From Peribacillus sp. ACCC06369 (lineage in GTDB: Bacteria > Bacillota > Bacilli > Bacillales > DSM-1321), in contig NZ_JAUCEN010000002.1 in NCBI RefSeq assembly GCF_030348945.1, positions 4,092,001 through 4,156,000 of the forward strand: a stretch of DNA of 64,000 nt, in the 5' to 3' direction. Each line of letters opens with the position of its first letter. Position 1 is the stretch's first letter. The notes beneath the pieces were generated by a model, which saw nothing but the letters and a program-made list of their open reading frames with translations, was not told the DNA's origin and ran no database searches. Shown here in pieces: positions 1 through 8,837 of this stretch. The position numbers were made by a program, and so were the translations under genes.

Positions 1-194
1 AGCTGCTCAGGGTAGTATCGACAAAGGCCATAATAAATGAAAAATAATAAAAATCCGCCTATCATCGCAATAAGGATGACTAGCCAAGCAGCCTGCTTGG
101 CTTCACCTGCAAGCGGAACTAAAAGTGCACTGCCCATTTCAAACAGGAAAATAAGAACGAACAGCTGGTAACCGCTGATTTTTGCCTTTTCCAT
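1..194 (-). CDS. Spore germination receptor B subunit (GerAB/GerKB family), 5' end only
   Basis: This is the N-terminal part of an integral membrane permease-like subunit of an endospore germinant receptor; the gene runs off the left edge of the window. The visible product starts MEKAKISGYQLFVLIFLFEMG and has two hydrophobic segments separated by a short polar turn containing GEAKQAA. That is the usual start of GerAB-type proteins of the APC superfamily, which sit in the spore inner membrane and help sense germinants. The ATG at 194 follows a purine-rich GGAAAGGAAG stretch. It lies directly downstream of the C- and A-subunit genes on the same strand, giving the order A-C-B. The germinant cannot be told from this fragment. 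Confidence 0.85.
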   Translation of the reverse strand, partial: MEKAKISGYQLFVLIFLFEMGSALLVPLAGEAKQAAWLVILIAMIGGFLLFFIYYGLCRYYPEQ

Positions 195-215
195 GAGGAT
201 GCCACTTCCTTTCCA

Positions 216-1439
216 TTATTGATCTTTCTTTTTTAAATTTGAAAGAAATGGCTTATTACGTAATCCGGTACGGCGAATGAAAGTCTCTACCTGCACATCC
301 ACTTCAAGCTTGGGAAAAGCATCATCATCCCAGTTCTTTTCGATTTTTTTCCATTCTTTCGGGTGGGATTCGTGCATGAGTTCACCAAAGCCAAAAATAT
401 CGGATTTATTTTTTTGTGCACGGACGATCGCATCTTCCATCTCCTTCTTCAATTCTTTCGCTAACTTCTTTTCAATATCTATCAGAACATGCGTATCGGT
501 TAGATTCACAGGAACATTCACCTCCCGGATATCTCCTTCTGCACGGACCTTTATCGATATTTTCGGTTTGCCGTTTACCAATTTTGCTCCGACGTTGGTT
601 TTTTGGCGAATAACCGAATAGGTGACTGCGTCTTTTTTACCCTCCCAATCAATGTTTAAATGGGTATTTTCAATCCTATCCAATACCCACATTGACCCTA
701 TTGCCTTAGCGCCATCCAGCCAGTCAATCAATTTGCCATCTTTAAAAACACCTATCCCTACTGCATTAGGGTTTGCCTCAATATCAGAGGACATGGTATT
801 CTCCATTTTATCTTCTTTACCTGTGTTTCCTTTCACGGTAAAACCACTTATTATCGGTTCTTTTCCGGTACTAAGCAGATTCTTGATCACTTCTTGGAGA
901 TTGATGCTAATATTTTTCCCCTGGGTTTTTTCAGTGGTTTCAATCGTTTTAATGACTTTCTCAGCAGATACCTTATCGATTGCGGTTAACGTTTCGACAA
1001 TATCCCTTGCTTTCACACCCCGGGCAATCACCACCCTCGTAGTTGCCCTGAATTCCGGTGAGCGCTCAAATGCGTCGAAAATATCGTTGAGGCCCTCTTC
1101 TTTTGCTAGTTCCTCACCTATGACAATCAGATTGGCATGGGCAAAATACATATCTCGCGAGATTTTAGTTGAAGCGATATTATCCAGTTCAAGCACATTG
1201 TTTCCGGTGGCCCTATAAATGGATATCGGTGGATTTGTTCCGCCGCCGCCCTGAAGAGCTCCCGCTACATTGCTTGGATTAATGATTTGGAAAGTTCCCA
1301 CTAACTTTCCTTCTTTATTTCTGTCGAGTCCAACCGCCGAGACAATGGCCATTTCGTTTAACTCTGTTTTATCCCAACAACCGGTGGTGAATGTGGTACA
1401 GATCAACATCAAGAAAAGAATTAGCTTTTTACGATTCAT
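216..1439 (-). CDS. Ger(x)C family germinant receptor lipoprotein
   Basis: C subunit of a germinant receptor, a lipoprotein anchored to the outer face of the spore inner membrane. The N-terminus MNRKKLILFLMLICTTFTTGC is a type II signal peptide with lipobox TTGC, followed by the WDKTELNE start typical of GerAC proteins. The length of about 407 residues fits the family. An alternative GTG start at 1448 exists, but AAGGTG is well spaced for the ATG at 1439, so that start is preferred. The gene overlaps the end of the upstream A-subunit gene by 11 bp, implying translational coupling. Receptor genes of this kind are known to be expressed in the forespore under sigma-G; no promoter is identified here. 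Confidence 0.93.
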   Translation of the reverse strand: MNRKKLILFLMLICTTFTTGCWDKTELNEMAIVSAVGLDRNKEGKLVGTFQIINPSNVAGALQGGGGTNPPISIYRATGNNVLELDNIASTKISRDMYFAHANLIVIGEELAKEEGLNDIFDAFERSPEFRATTRVVIARGVKARDIVETLTAIDKVSAEKVIKTIETTEKTQGKNISINLQEVIKNLLSTGKEPIISGFTVKGNTGKEDKMENTMSSDIEANPNAVGIGVFKDGKLIDWLDGAKAIGSMWVLDRIENTHLNIDWEGKKDAVTYSVIRQKTNVGAKLVNGKPKISIKVRAEGDIREVNVPVNLTDTHVLIDIEKKLAKELKKEMEDAIVRAQKNKSDIFGFGELMHESHPKEWKKIEKNWDDDAFPKLEVDVQVETFIRRTGLRNKPFLSNLKKKDQ

Positions 1440-3066
1440 TGCCTTCACCTTTTTTCTCGTCAGCAGTTTTCATTCCACGCGATTCAGGAGGCAGGGGTCT
1501 TTGATTTTCGCCTTCCCTTATCAGGTTATTTTCGTTGGATAATAATTTTGGCCTTTCCTTAAAGGCCCACATAGGTCTTCTGAAAAATGTGTCACCTAAC
1601 CCTTCCGGATTCAGAGGGGCGAGCGGTGACATATAAGGAACACCGAATGAACGGAGGCTGCATAAATGGACAATGAGCACGATAAAGGCCAAAATCATGC
1701 CATAAAAACCTAAAGCGCCGGCACAAATGATGAATCCGAACCGCACAATGCGGGCAGAAATCGCTATGGCATAAGAAGGGGTTGCAAAACTGGCAATCGC
1801 CGTGATCGAGACGATGATGACCATTGCCGGCGATACGATACCAGCCTGGACAGCCGCCTGCCCGATGACCAATGCTCCGACAATGGACATCGTCGAACCA
1901 ACAGCCTTTGGCATCCGAAGACTTGCTTCCCTTAATATTTCAAAGGTCATTTCCATGAGAAGCGCTTCAATGACGGCGGGTAAAGGAACCGTTTCCCTTT
2001 GGGCCGCTACAATGACTAGCAACTTCGTTGGGATCATTTCCTGATGAAAAGTCGTGGCTGCAACATAGACTGCCGGCCCGACTATAGAGATAATGAAAAC
2101 GATGATCCGTAAAAAACGTGTGGCTGAAGCAATGTCGAAGCGATTATAGTAGTCTTCGACAGATTGGAAAAACTGTACGAATAATGCCGGTGCCACCAGG
2201 ACAAAAGGCGTTCCATTAACGAATATCGCCACTCTTCCTTCCAGAAGGTTTCCTGCGACCATATCCGGTCTTTCTGTATGGTTAAGGGTTGGGAATGGGG
2301 TCATGACCTGGTCTTCTATCAATTGTTCAATATATCCTGATTCAAGAATGCTATCGATGTTAATTCGTTTTAAGCGCTTCTTGACCTCCTCAACAATCCC
2401 TTCTTTGACAATTCCATTTATATACATGATGGAAACGTCCGTTTTGGTCACCGTGCCTATTTTCATCGACTCTATCCATAAATCCGGTGTATTGATGATC
2501 CGGCGTAACATGGCGATGTTTGTTCCATTCGATTCCGTAAACCCTTCTCTTGATCCCCGGACAGTCAAATGCGTGCTTGGTTCCTGAATCGAGCGCTTTT
2601 CTCCTCCTCTTGTACTGGCAACCAGGGCGATGTTGATACCATCAACAAAAATGATGCTGTCCCCTGATAATAAGGATAAAAATAGTTTTTCCCAATCCTT
2701 GACGGTTTCTACACCACCGAGGGAAACCACGTCTTCCGTGATTATATCCATTGCTTCTTGTGGAAGTATTTTTTCTGATAGATGAGGATTTTTCATGATT
2801 GACTCAATTAAAAAGTCCGTAACGCTTGGATTATCGACCAGACCCTGCACATACAGAATAGTCGTTTTTATCTCCGGATTTTGACCGATTTTCAATGTTC
2901 GGATAATGATGTCCGGACTGTTTCCCGTCTTTTTCTTCACGTTTTCCAGATTTGCTGCAATGGAATTTTCTATATAATCAGGCGTTTTGCTTTTGGATTG
3001 ACTTTCATCTTCCTTTTTCTTTTCACGTTGCTTCACTTGTCTCTTTTGTTTGAAAAAAGAAGCCAT
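1429..3066 (-). CDS. GerA family spore germination protein (A subunit)
   Basis: A subunit of a nutrient germinant receptor. About 545 residues: a charged, Lys/Glu-rich N-terminal tail (KQKRQVKQREKKKED), a soluble N-terminal domain, then a C-terminal membrane domain from about residue 290 with several hydrophobic helices, and a Pro-rich polar tail. The family sequence EGRVAIFVNGTPFVLVAPALF just before the membrane part is visible. Start choice: ATG 3081 has AAGGA almost touching it, whereas ATG 3066 has an AGG nine bases upstream, so 3066 is favoured. With the C and B genes downstream it forms a three-gene receptor operon. Which paralogue (GerA, GerB or GerK type) is not decided by sequence alone. 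Confidence 0.93.
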   Translation of the reverse strand: MASFFKQKRQVKQREKKKEDESQSKSKTPDYIENSIAANLENVKKKTGNSPDIIIRTLKIGQNPEIKTTILYVQGLVDNPSVTDFLIESIMKNPHLSEKILPQEAMDIITEDVVSLGGVETVKDWEKLFLSLLSGDSIIFVDGINIALVASTRGGEKRSIQEPSTHLTVRGSREGFTESNGTNIAMLRRIINTPDLWIESMKIGTVTKTDVSIMYINGIVKEGIVEEVKKRLKRINIDSILESGYIEQLIEDQVMTPFPTLNHTERPDMVAGNLLEGRVAIFVNGTPFVLVAPALFVQFFQSVEDYYNRFDIASATRFLRIIVFIISIVGPAVYVAATTFHQEMIPTKLLVIVAAQRETVPLPAVIEALLMEMTFEILREASLRMPKAVGSTMSIVGALVIGQAAVQAGIVSPAMVIIVSITAIASFATPSYAIAISARIVRFGFIICAGALGFYGMILAFIVLIVHLCSLRSFGVPYMSPLAPLNPEGLGDTFFRRPMWAFKERPKLLSNENNLIREGENQRPLPPESRGMKTADEKKGEGNES

Positions 3067-3157
3067 AGCACCGAACCTCATTCCTTTTTCGTTTCACTCA
3101 TTTTGTCCAAAGCATTCCCCCTTTATTCTGAGTTCTGCCTTCTTCCTTCCATAAGAA

Positions 3158-3182
3158 AAAGGCTGTCGCAATGACAGCCTTT
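3158..3182 (-). terminator. Intrinsic terminator after the DedA gene
   Basis: The arms AAAGGCTGTC and GACAGCCTTT form a perfect 10-bp stem with a 5-base loop. On the minus strand the stem is followed by TTTTTCTTAT. It sits 65 bp after the DedA stop codon and upstream of the germination operon, so it separates the two units. Confidence 0.85.
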
Positions 3183-3246
3183 GGCGGTTATTTTCCGTTA
3201 TGTAATGAAGTGCCGATTATAACGGCCCAATCAACTAAACTCTAGA

Positions 3247-3858
3247 TTATACTTTGCCTTTATTCCTTCTAAAAATCAAAACAACGAAAAGAATGAATAG
3301 CAAAGCCAATATCGCATAAACGATGTTTGAATAAATGTCCATATATCCTACAATATCTTCCCACGAAGACCCAACAGCTGCCCCGATATTGACTAAGATG
3401 ATGTTCCAAATTAATGTTCCGGATGTTGTGTAAAGCAGAAAGAGCCAAAAGCTCATATGGGACATGCCTGCTGGAATCGAGATCAAGCTTCTGATAAGCG
3501 GAACCAGTCTACAGAAAAACACGGTCCATGCCCCATACTTGTCAAACCATGAATTCGCCTTATGGACGTCCGGTACCGTTAACCGAAGAATATGGCCCCA
3601 TCTTTCCACGAACTTTTCAATGACCTTAACATCAAGAAGCAAACCAATTCCATAAAGGACGACTGCCCCTGCCACTGACCCTATAGTCGATGCGATCACG
3701 ACGCCCATAATCGTCATATTCGCTGTTGTCGTCATGAAACCGCCAAAAGTAAGAATGACCTCTGATGGGATCGGCGGGAAAATATTTTCCAATGCTATTA
3801 ATAGAAAGATTCCCATATACCCAAAATCATTCATGAATTCCGTAATCCAGTTTTCCAT
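3247..3858 (-). CDS. DedA/VTT family membrane protein
   Basis: Integral membrane protein of 203 residues, the usual size for the family. It has the N-terminal GYMGIFLLIALENIFPPIPSE signature and further helices around residues 50-75, 135-160 and 170-195. A basic C-terminal tail (FRRNKGK) follows the last helix. DedA proteins contribute to membrane homeostasis and lipid-carrier (undecaprenyl phosphate or phosphatidylethanolamine) translocation; which substrate applies here is unknown. AGGAG lies about 9 bases before the ATG. It lies 82 bp downstream of a same-strand PAP2 phosphatase, another lipid-phosphate enzyme, which suggests a shared envelope-lipid role. Confidence 0.9.
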   Translation of the reverse strand: MENWITEFMNDFGYMGIFLLIALENIFPPIPSEVILTFGGFMTTTANMTIMGVVIASTIGSVAGAVVLYGIGLLLDVKVIEKFVERWGHILRLTVPDVHKANSWFDKYGAWTVFFCRLVPLIRSLISIPAGMSHMSFWLFLLYTTSGTLIWNIILVNIGAAVGSSWEDIVGYMDIYSNIVYAILALLFILFVVLIFRRNKGKV

Positions 3859-3940
3859 TTATTACGCTCCTAACTGATTTGAATCAACAGCTGACTTGTT
3901 ACCCGCCGGCTGCTTATCTTGCAATAATCTTGACCCTTTA

Positions 3941-4591
3941 TTAAATATCTTTTTTCTTCCGCCGTTCTTGATACCTTTGGAAAAACCAAATGGAAATCGC
4001 AATCCAAAAACCACCCGCCAAATATCCCGCAATGATATCACTAGGATAATGGACTCCCAAGTATATTCGACTTATACCAATCGATAGGATCATCATCATA
4101 CTGAACAGAATCAATAGGATCCTCGCCCACTTAGCCGTGATGTGACGCCATAGCAGAAATGTGAGAATACCGTATAAAGAGAATGCATTCATGGCATGTC
4201 CACTAGGGAAACTGTACCCCCCTATTTCGATGAGCCGATGTAAATCAGGCCGGGCGCGTTGAAAGAAAAGCTTGACCATCAAATTGAGAAGAGGTGAACC
4301 AACCATGACGGCACTGAATAAGATTAGCTCCAAACGATGCTTCAAAACCTTATATAAGAAAAACAAAATCATCAAAGAGAGGATGATCAAGGACCAAGTT
4401 GAACCTATGTAGGTAAAGAACTTCATGATACCAGTCAGTAAGGGGGACTCCCATCCCTGCACTAAGGAAATCACCTTTTCATCAAATTTCAGGTATTCAT
4501 TTGCACTAATGGTAAATGCCATGAAACTGAACCCGATTAAAGAAAGTACACTTACTATAAAAGCAATGATTAATTGTTGCTTTAATTTCAT
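3941..4591 (-). CDS. PAP2 family membrane phosphatase
   Basis: Lipid phosphate phosphatase of 216 residues. All three signature motifs are visible: KLFFQRARP (K-x6-R-P) near residue 110, PSGH near 130 and SRIYLGVHYPSD near 175, giving the catalytic histidines and aspartate. Five or six hydrophobic helices surround them. Likely substrates are undecaprenyl pyrophosphate or phosphatidylglycerol phosphate (known of the family; not distinguishable here). AAAGGATG precedes the ATG. Co-directional with the DedA gene 82 bp downstream. Confidence 0.92.
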   Translation of the reverse strand: MKLKQQLIIAFIVSVLSLIGFSFMAFTISANEYLKFDEKVISLVQGWESPLLTGIMKFFTYIGSTWSLIILSLMILFFLYKVLKHRLELILFSAVMVGSPLLNLMVKLFFQRARPDLHRLIEIGGYSFPSGHAMNAFSLYGILTFLLWRHITAKWARILLILFSMMMILSIGISRIYLGVHYPSDIIAGYLAGGFWIAISIWFFQRYQERRKKKDI

Positions 4592-4991
4592 AATAACATC
4601 CTTTCACTTTTGAAAACCGTTTCATATGGAAATTTCTATTTTATCATATCTTCTTCATTGCAGAATGAATGTATTTGCTTCATTGCCCACAACGCATCCA
4701 GTGTTTATGATCAAATCTTCTACTTTTTCATACTACTCTATTCGTCATTGTCACCTCAACTTAAGGTTACTTTAGTTTCATTCACTTGGATCGTTATATC
4801 TTCGGTATTCTTTTCTCAGGGACTCACTTATGATCGATTATGGTACAATCAAATAACCAGTTTGCATTTTAGAGGCTATCATTACACCAGCCAATGCCGA
4901 AGCAGCAAATCCTACATATGGAAATTCAGATAAAATGGCAGCTTTAATAACATTACGCTACCATTCACCATGTATGCCCTGCGTCCCTACT
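4592..4991. other. Intergenic stretch, no supported gene
   Basis: AT-rich sequence between the PAP2 gene and the P450 terminator. A plus-strand reading frame of 107 codons (4610-4933) exists, but it has no convincing ribosome binding site and an unremarkable composition, so I see no gene here. Confidence 0.6.
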
Positions 4992-5036
4992 AAAACGAAA
5001 AAACCTTATGCAGGTTAGTGCACAAGGTTTTTCGTT
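4992..5036 (-). terminator. Terminator following the cytochrome P450 gene
   Basis: An imperfect long hairpin joins AACGAAAAAACCTTATGCA and TGCACAAGGTTTTTCGTTT. It starts within a few bases of the P450 stop codon. Both flanks are T-rich on the outgoing strand, so it could act in both directions. Confidence 0.75.
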
Positions 5037-5040
5037 TTTT

Positions 5041-6276
5041 TTATAGTGTACGGCATGCCTTAAGCGGTAGTGATGTCAAAGTTTGCCCGGTCGCTGAATC
5101 GGTAAGGTTCTCTTCTAACTGGAACGATGGCACCGCTTCAATATGCTTGAATTTCTTCAGGAATGTAGTAAGCGCAATCTTTGCTTCCAGTCTGGCTAGC
5201 GGTGCTCCGAGGCAGAAATGAGGACCATTTCCGAAGGTTAGATGTTTCTTATTATTTGGGCGGTGGATATTAAGGGTGAAGGCGTCTTCAAACATCTCTT
5301 CATCCAAATTAGCTGCGCTCATCCAAACAACCACGTTTTCCCCTTCTTTCAATTCCACTCCTAATAGATCGTTATCTTTCTTTACGGTGCGATCTAATTT
5401 AATGAGATTGAAACGGTAACGGAGCATTTCTTCGACCGCCTGCGGAACCAAATCCAGGTTTTCATGTAACTCTTGATAAACTTCCTTGTCATCATATAGC
5501 AGGGAATAAAAGCTATTGGCCAGTAAATGACTTGTTGTCTCGACACCTGCTCCTAAAATCAGCATGGTCGTGCGGACAACCTCATCATCCGTAAACATCT
5601 CCCCATCCACTTCCGCCTTCAAAAGATCCGAGATGATATCATCTGCCGGGTTCAATCGTTTTTGCACAACAATCGGATACAAATACTGATAGTATTCTTT
5701 TGCTGCCACTTGCTTCAATTCATTTACTTCTTCTTGTTTTTCTTTATCAAAAGGAAGGAATAAGATATCCACCCATTTCTTAAACAATAAGCGATCTTTC
5801 GAAGGAACGCCCATCAAATCTGACATGACAATGATCGGAAGCGGACTCGCCAATGATTGCACCATATCGATTTCCGTTTCCTCATCCATTTCTTCGATCA
5901 ATTCATCCGCTATTTCCTGAATGCGAGGTTCCCAGTTTTGAAGACTTCTAGGTGTGAATGCTGCGGCAAGCAGTGAACGGCGTTTTCTATGCTCCGGTGG
6001 ATCCGCTTCAGTGATTTTGATCTTATCAGGAACTGAACCTTCCTCACTATCCGTTCCAACCGATATGGTAGTCCGTTTCCGGACACTCGAAAAATGTTTA
6101 TAATCACTGAGAACACGCTTAACATCTTCATATTTAAAAACATTCCACGTATCCGTTCCTTCGTGATAACTCACGGGGTCATTTTCTAACATCCGTTTAC
6201 ACCAAGCGTATGGACTAAATTCCTCCGTACGTGTTTTAAACCTAGTAAATTCTTTTATTGCTATAACTTCTTTCAT
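5041..6276 (-). CDS. Cytochrome P450 (CYP107/109-like)
   Basis: Soluble heme monooxygenase of about 411 residues, standard for bacterial class I P450s. The heme-binding segment FGNGPHFCLGAPLARLE is near residue 345 with Cys as axial ligand. The I-helix oxygen-activation motif GAGVETT is near 240, and the K-helix VEEMLRYR supplies ExxR near 285. No reductase domain is fused and no ferredoxin gene is adjacent, so electrons must come from elsewhere. The reading frame opens at GTG 6294, but GGGAGGAG lies 9 bases before the ATG at 6276, which I take as the start. Overall pattern resembles CYP109-type fatty-acid or terpenoid hydroxylases; the substrate is unknown. It appears monocistronic. Confidence 0.93.
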   Translation of the reverse strand: MKEVIAIKEFTRFKTRTEEFSPYAWCKRMLENDPVSYHEGTDTWNVFKYEDVKRVLSDYKHFSSVRKRTTISVGTDSEEGSVPDKIKITEADPPEHRKRRSLLAAAFTPRSLQNWEPRIQEIADELIEEMDEETEIDMVQSLASPLPIIVMSDLMGVPSKDRLLFKKWVDILFLPFDKEKQEEVNELKQVAAKEYYQYLYPIVVQKRLNPADDIISDLLKAEVDGEMFTDDEVVRTTMLILGAGVETTSHLLANSFYSLLYDDKEVYQELHENLDLVPQAVEEMLRYRFNLIKLDRTVKKDNDLLGVELKEGENVVVWMSAANLDEEMFEDAFTLNIHRPNNKKHLTFGNGPHFCLGAPLARLEAKIALTTFLKKFKHIEAVPSFQLEENLTDSATGQTLTSLPLKACRTL

Positions 6277-6654
6277 GATACCGACTCCTCCCACTTCTCA
6301 AAGATACCTAACAAAAGGATCGCATGTTCAGCATTCCCATCTCAGTCGATTTGTTATAGGGTCGAGCAATCCTGATAGACTTTTTCACCAAATCCTTAAA
6401 TACACATCTATTCCATTATAGGGTAAAACCCCGCAACAAACCATGCATCTTCCATACCAGCAGCCTTACATGAAATTTGCCCCACAATCCCAACAACCCT
6501 ATGTAAAACTGCTTATTTTTGACAATTCCCTTCCTTTTTCTATTTTTTTATGTCCTTCAATTGATGCTTAAAATCCAATCCTCTTTTTCAAATTCGGAGA
6601 CAGTGCTTTTCACTAAGTTATTTCAGTATAGATAATTTAATAATTTCCGGAGTT

Positions 6655-6975
6655 TGTAAAAATTGAACGTTTATTGAAACGTAGGGAACTCACTTTCCGC
6701 GGCGGGCGGGGAGCTTCCGCGGCACTCTTTGCACCTGCGGGGTCTCCCTTGGACACGCTTTTCCCGCAGGAGTCTCGGAATGGTCTCTTCCCGAACCATG
6801 ATTATAAAAGAAGACTTGGTTATCCTTCATGTTTTTTTATTGTTTTATGAAACCTCATTAGACTGAAGAAATTTGCGACACTCTTGCCGAGACCCCACAG
6901 ACGCTTGCTTTGATGTGGCTTGGCAGACAGTCGGCGGAAAGGGAGCGGATTTCTGAATTTAGCTGGAACGTTTTC
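6655..6975. repeat. GC-rich intergenic inverted-repeat element
   Basis: About 320 bp that is far more GC-rich than its surroundings. The left half holds CTTTCCGCGGCGGGCGGGG and CACCTGCGGGGTCTCCC. The right half holds the diverged reverse complement (GCCGAGACCCCACAGACGC and GGCGGAAAGGGAGCGG), so the two halves form a large imperfect palindrome. An AACGTTT-type sequence occurs at both ends (TTGAACGTTTATT and GGAACGTTTTCAA). No reading frame has a ribosome binding site. Similar CTTTCCGCGG...GGGGTCTC repeats are, as I recall, scattered through Bacillaceae intergenic regions; a non-autonomous mobile or REP-like element is inferred. Confidence 0.6.
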
Positions 6976-7025
6976 AAATAAAAAAACTGCAGACAAACTC
7001 GCCTTTCTTCGAGCTTGTCTACAGT
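6976..7025 (-). terminator. Terminator of the DUF4083 gene
   Basis: The stem pairs ACTG, AGACAA and CTCG (6986-7005) with CGAG, TTGTCT and CAGT, with single mismatches between blocks. It is followed on the minus strand by TTTTTTATTT. It lies 25 bp beyond the stop of the small membrane protein gene. Confidence 0.75.
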
Positions 7026-7049
7026 CTGAATGGCTGCACAATGCAGCCG

Positions 7050-7229
7050 TCAATTTTTGCCCTTTTTAATCAGTTCATGTAAATCATCCATTTTCTTTTC
7101 CATGATATCCATTCTGGTTTTACGATGCTTGACGGAACGGAAAAGGGATACGGTCCCAACAATGATCAGAATTAAAAATACAAGGCAAAACAATTGGTAT
7201 ATCAGATCCGCAATATTAAAACCACTCAC
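7050..7229 (-). CDS. Small single-pass membrane protein, DUF4083-like
   Basis: A 59-codon gene. The start is a GTG at 7229, with an AGGGGG Shine-Dalgarno about 9 bases upstream. The product begins MSGFNIADLIYQLF, has one transmembrane helix at roughly residues 8-28 (LFCLVFLILIIVGTVSLF), then a basic stretch SVKHRKTR and a heptad-like C-terminus (MDIMEKKMDDLHELIKKGK). This layout matches DUF4083 proteins of Bacillaceae as I know them; their function is unknown. The gene has its own downstream terminator, which supports it being real. Confidence 0.75.
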   Translation of the reverse strand: MSGFNIADLIYQLFCLVFLILIIVGTVSLFRSVKHRKTRMDIMEKKMDDLHELIKKGKN

Positions 7230-7334
7230 TATGTAATCCCCCTAAATGGCATTCTCAGTATTCTATTATACACCAGGAAAAATGAACATTTTAACCTTTT
7301 TATGGGGAATCGAGAATTAACGGCATAATTGAAA

Positions 7335-7359
7335 AACCGATAGCCAATTGCTATCGGTT
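7335..7359 (-). terminator. Terminator of the DUF975 gene
   Basis: Perfect 10-bp stem AACCGATAGC / GCTATCGGTT with a 5-base loop, followed on the minus strand by TTTC. It lies 6 bp after the stop codon. Confidence 0.85.
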
Positions 7360-7365
7360 GATCAT

Positions 7366-8043
7366 TTATACCTCTATTTGTTGATCGTCAAAATCTTCTT
7401 GAGGTACGATTAATTCATTATAGAATGCAGCCATTGTTGTTCCTGCATAAGGAATCAACCATAGTAAACCAATTCCCAGCGTGAACATGCAAAGGATGCC
7501 CCACCCTATGAAGCTTAGGTGCATAAGGAAATACTTCCATTTCAAGCCCTTCATTCTTTTTCTGCTTTCTGTAATGGATTCAAGCACAGTGTATTCTGGA
7601 TGATCCTTCAATAAGAAAAACTGCTGCGAATAGGCGATGCTTTTAATGATACCCGGAATGATTAATAATAATGACCATAAAAAAATGAAAATACCTTGTA
7701 AAATGGATGCACCAATAAGCTTGAAAGAGGTTCTTCCATCTTTATAGATTGCGAATACCTCTGGAATATCAGGATTTCCTTCCCTAACCAAATTCAAGTA
7801 GAACCAAGTGGTTGAAATGGTGAGCGGGATTAAGGCGATGGACAGGACCGTACTGAAGATATCAGACCATACCGGTGTTTCTTCCTGCATGAACCATTGT
7901 GAAAACCCACCGCTTACGATCACTTCGACAATTAAAGGTAAAATGATATTTATTAAGAAGAAGAGCAACATAAGCGATACAGCTGTTCCCCATTTACCTC
8001 CCAACGAATGCAGGGCTTTCCTTTTTAATTCTGAGATTCTCAT
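7366..8043 (-). CDS. DUF975 family membrane protein
   Basis: Integral membrane protein of 225 residues. It starts MRISELKRKALHSLGGKWG, the family's usual amphipathic N-terminus, followed by about five hydrophobic segments (roughly residues 20-40, 60-85, 110-140, 165-200). A conserved-looking loop FLLKDHPEYTVLESITESRKRMKG sits between helices, and the tail is acidic (EDFDDQQIEV). The role of DUF975 is not established. AAGGGGAG lies about 13 bases before the ATG, a rather long spacing. Confidence 0.85.
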   Translation of the reverse strand: MRISELKRKALHSLGGKWGTAVSLMLLFFLINIILPLIVEVIVSGGFSQWFMQEETPVWSDIFSTVLSIALIPLTISTTWFYLNLVREGNPDIPEVFAIYKDGRTSFKLIGASILQGIFIFLWSLLLIIPGIIKSIAYSQQFFLLKDHPEYTVLESITESRKRMKGLKWKYFLMHLSFIGWGILCMFTLGIGLLWLIPYAGTTMAAFYNELIVPQEDFDDQQIEV

Positions 8044-8188
8044 ATTCTATTTAACTCCCCTTTTTTAAACAGTGGAATTCTGAATATTCACCATTTTATT
8101 GCATATTTGGTTGAATTAAGAAAAACCACTATTTATTTGATGTTTAGATCCCATTTTGTATTTTAACATAATATTTCGAGCCGTGGGC

Positions 8189-8239
8189 TTAATTTCCTAG
8201 AAAGCACAACAAGCGGTTGAATCGGTTTCGGGCAATCAC
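8189..8239 (-). CDS. Possible 16-residue micro-ORF with a strong Shine-Dalgarno
   Basis: GGGAGGTGATC stands immediately before a GTG that opens a 16-codon frame: MIARNRFNRLLCFLGN then stop. The ribosome binding site is unusually good for a non-coding stretch, and the peptide is basic and hydrophobic. It could be a leader peptide for the DUF975 gene 145 bp downstream or a chance match. No homologue is known to me. Confidence 0.25.
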   Translation of the reverse strand: MIARNRFNRLLCFLGN

Positions 8240-8573
8240 GATCACCTCCCATCTGGGCAATTAAATGATCCTTGGCTTGTTTGTATCCCTAACAGTTTAT
8301 GAAAGCGAATATGACAATATGCCATTAATCAATTTCAGTGCCACGAACCCAACAATTCCTTCCAAAAACTTCGCTGAACCATGGCTTGTTAAGAATACCG
8401 TCAGCGAAGACGCTTTTATTTTTCACTATTGTTATTCTAGTTCCATTTTCCTTCTCCCCAATAAGACTTTGTGCGCCATTTACACTCAAGTAGATTCCAA
8501 GGCTCTCTTGCAAGAAAAGAGTAAAAAGTTTCTCACTATAGAAAGTTCCTTTCATCCGATCCAAGATAGTGAA
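8240..8573. other. Intergenic stretch, no supported gene
   Basis: A minus-strand frame of 79 codons (8325-8564) is open here, but it has no clear ribosome binding site and no recognisable domain. I do not call it a gene; a decayed remnant is possible. Confidence 0.5.
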
Positions 8574-8574
8574 A

Positions 8575-8618
8575 GGGACGAAAAGGAAATCTCCCCCTTT
8601 TCGTCCCCTATTATTTTT
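8575..8618 (+). terminator. Strong hairpin, terminator-like
   Basis: Perfect 12-bp stem GGGACGAAAAGG / CCTTTTCGTCCC, with the plus strand continuing CTATTATTTTTA. No plus-strand gene precedes it closely, so what it terminates is unclear. Confidence 0.55.
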
Positions 8619-8777
8619 ACTTAGTTTTCCCCCTTTCTTACTGATGAACCAAAGAACCGCCCATATAGGTTCCTTCCACTTGAATCCTATCGATTTCCTC
8701 CGGTCCGATCGAAAAATATCTCTTTCGAAATTTTTCCTGACTTACCCTAAAAGATCCGATTGCGCTTTAAAACAACA

Positions 8778-8826
8778 AAAAAAAGAGCATCCCAAAAGCC
8801 GAATAGTTTCCGCCTTTGGAACACCC
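8778..8826 (-). terminator. Terminator of the roc operon
   Basis: On the minus strand GGGTGTTCCAAAGGC pairs, with wobble pairs, along its whole length with GCTTTTGGGATGCTC, followed by eight T. It sits 12 bp downstream of the last gene of the roc unit. Confidence 0.8.
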
Positions 8827-8837
8827 TTTTTCTATGA

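Noticed and set aside
4610..4933. 107-codon plus-strand frame
   Set aside because: No ribosome binding site and it overlaps an intergenic AT-rich stretch.
8325..8564. 79-codon minus-strand hypothetical protein
   Set aside because: No good ribosome binding site and no domain; a remnant is possible but unsupported.
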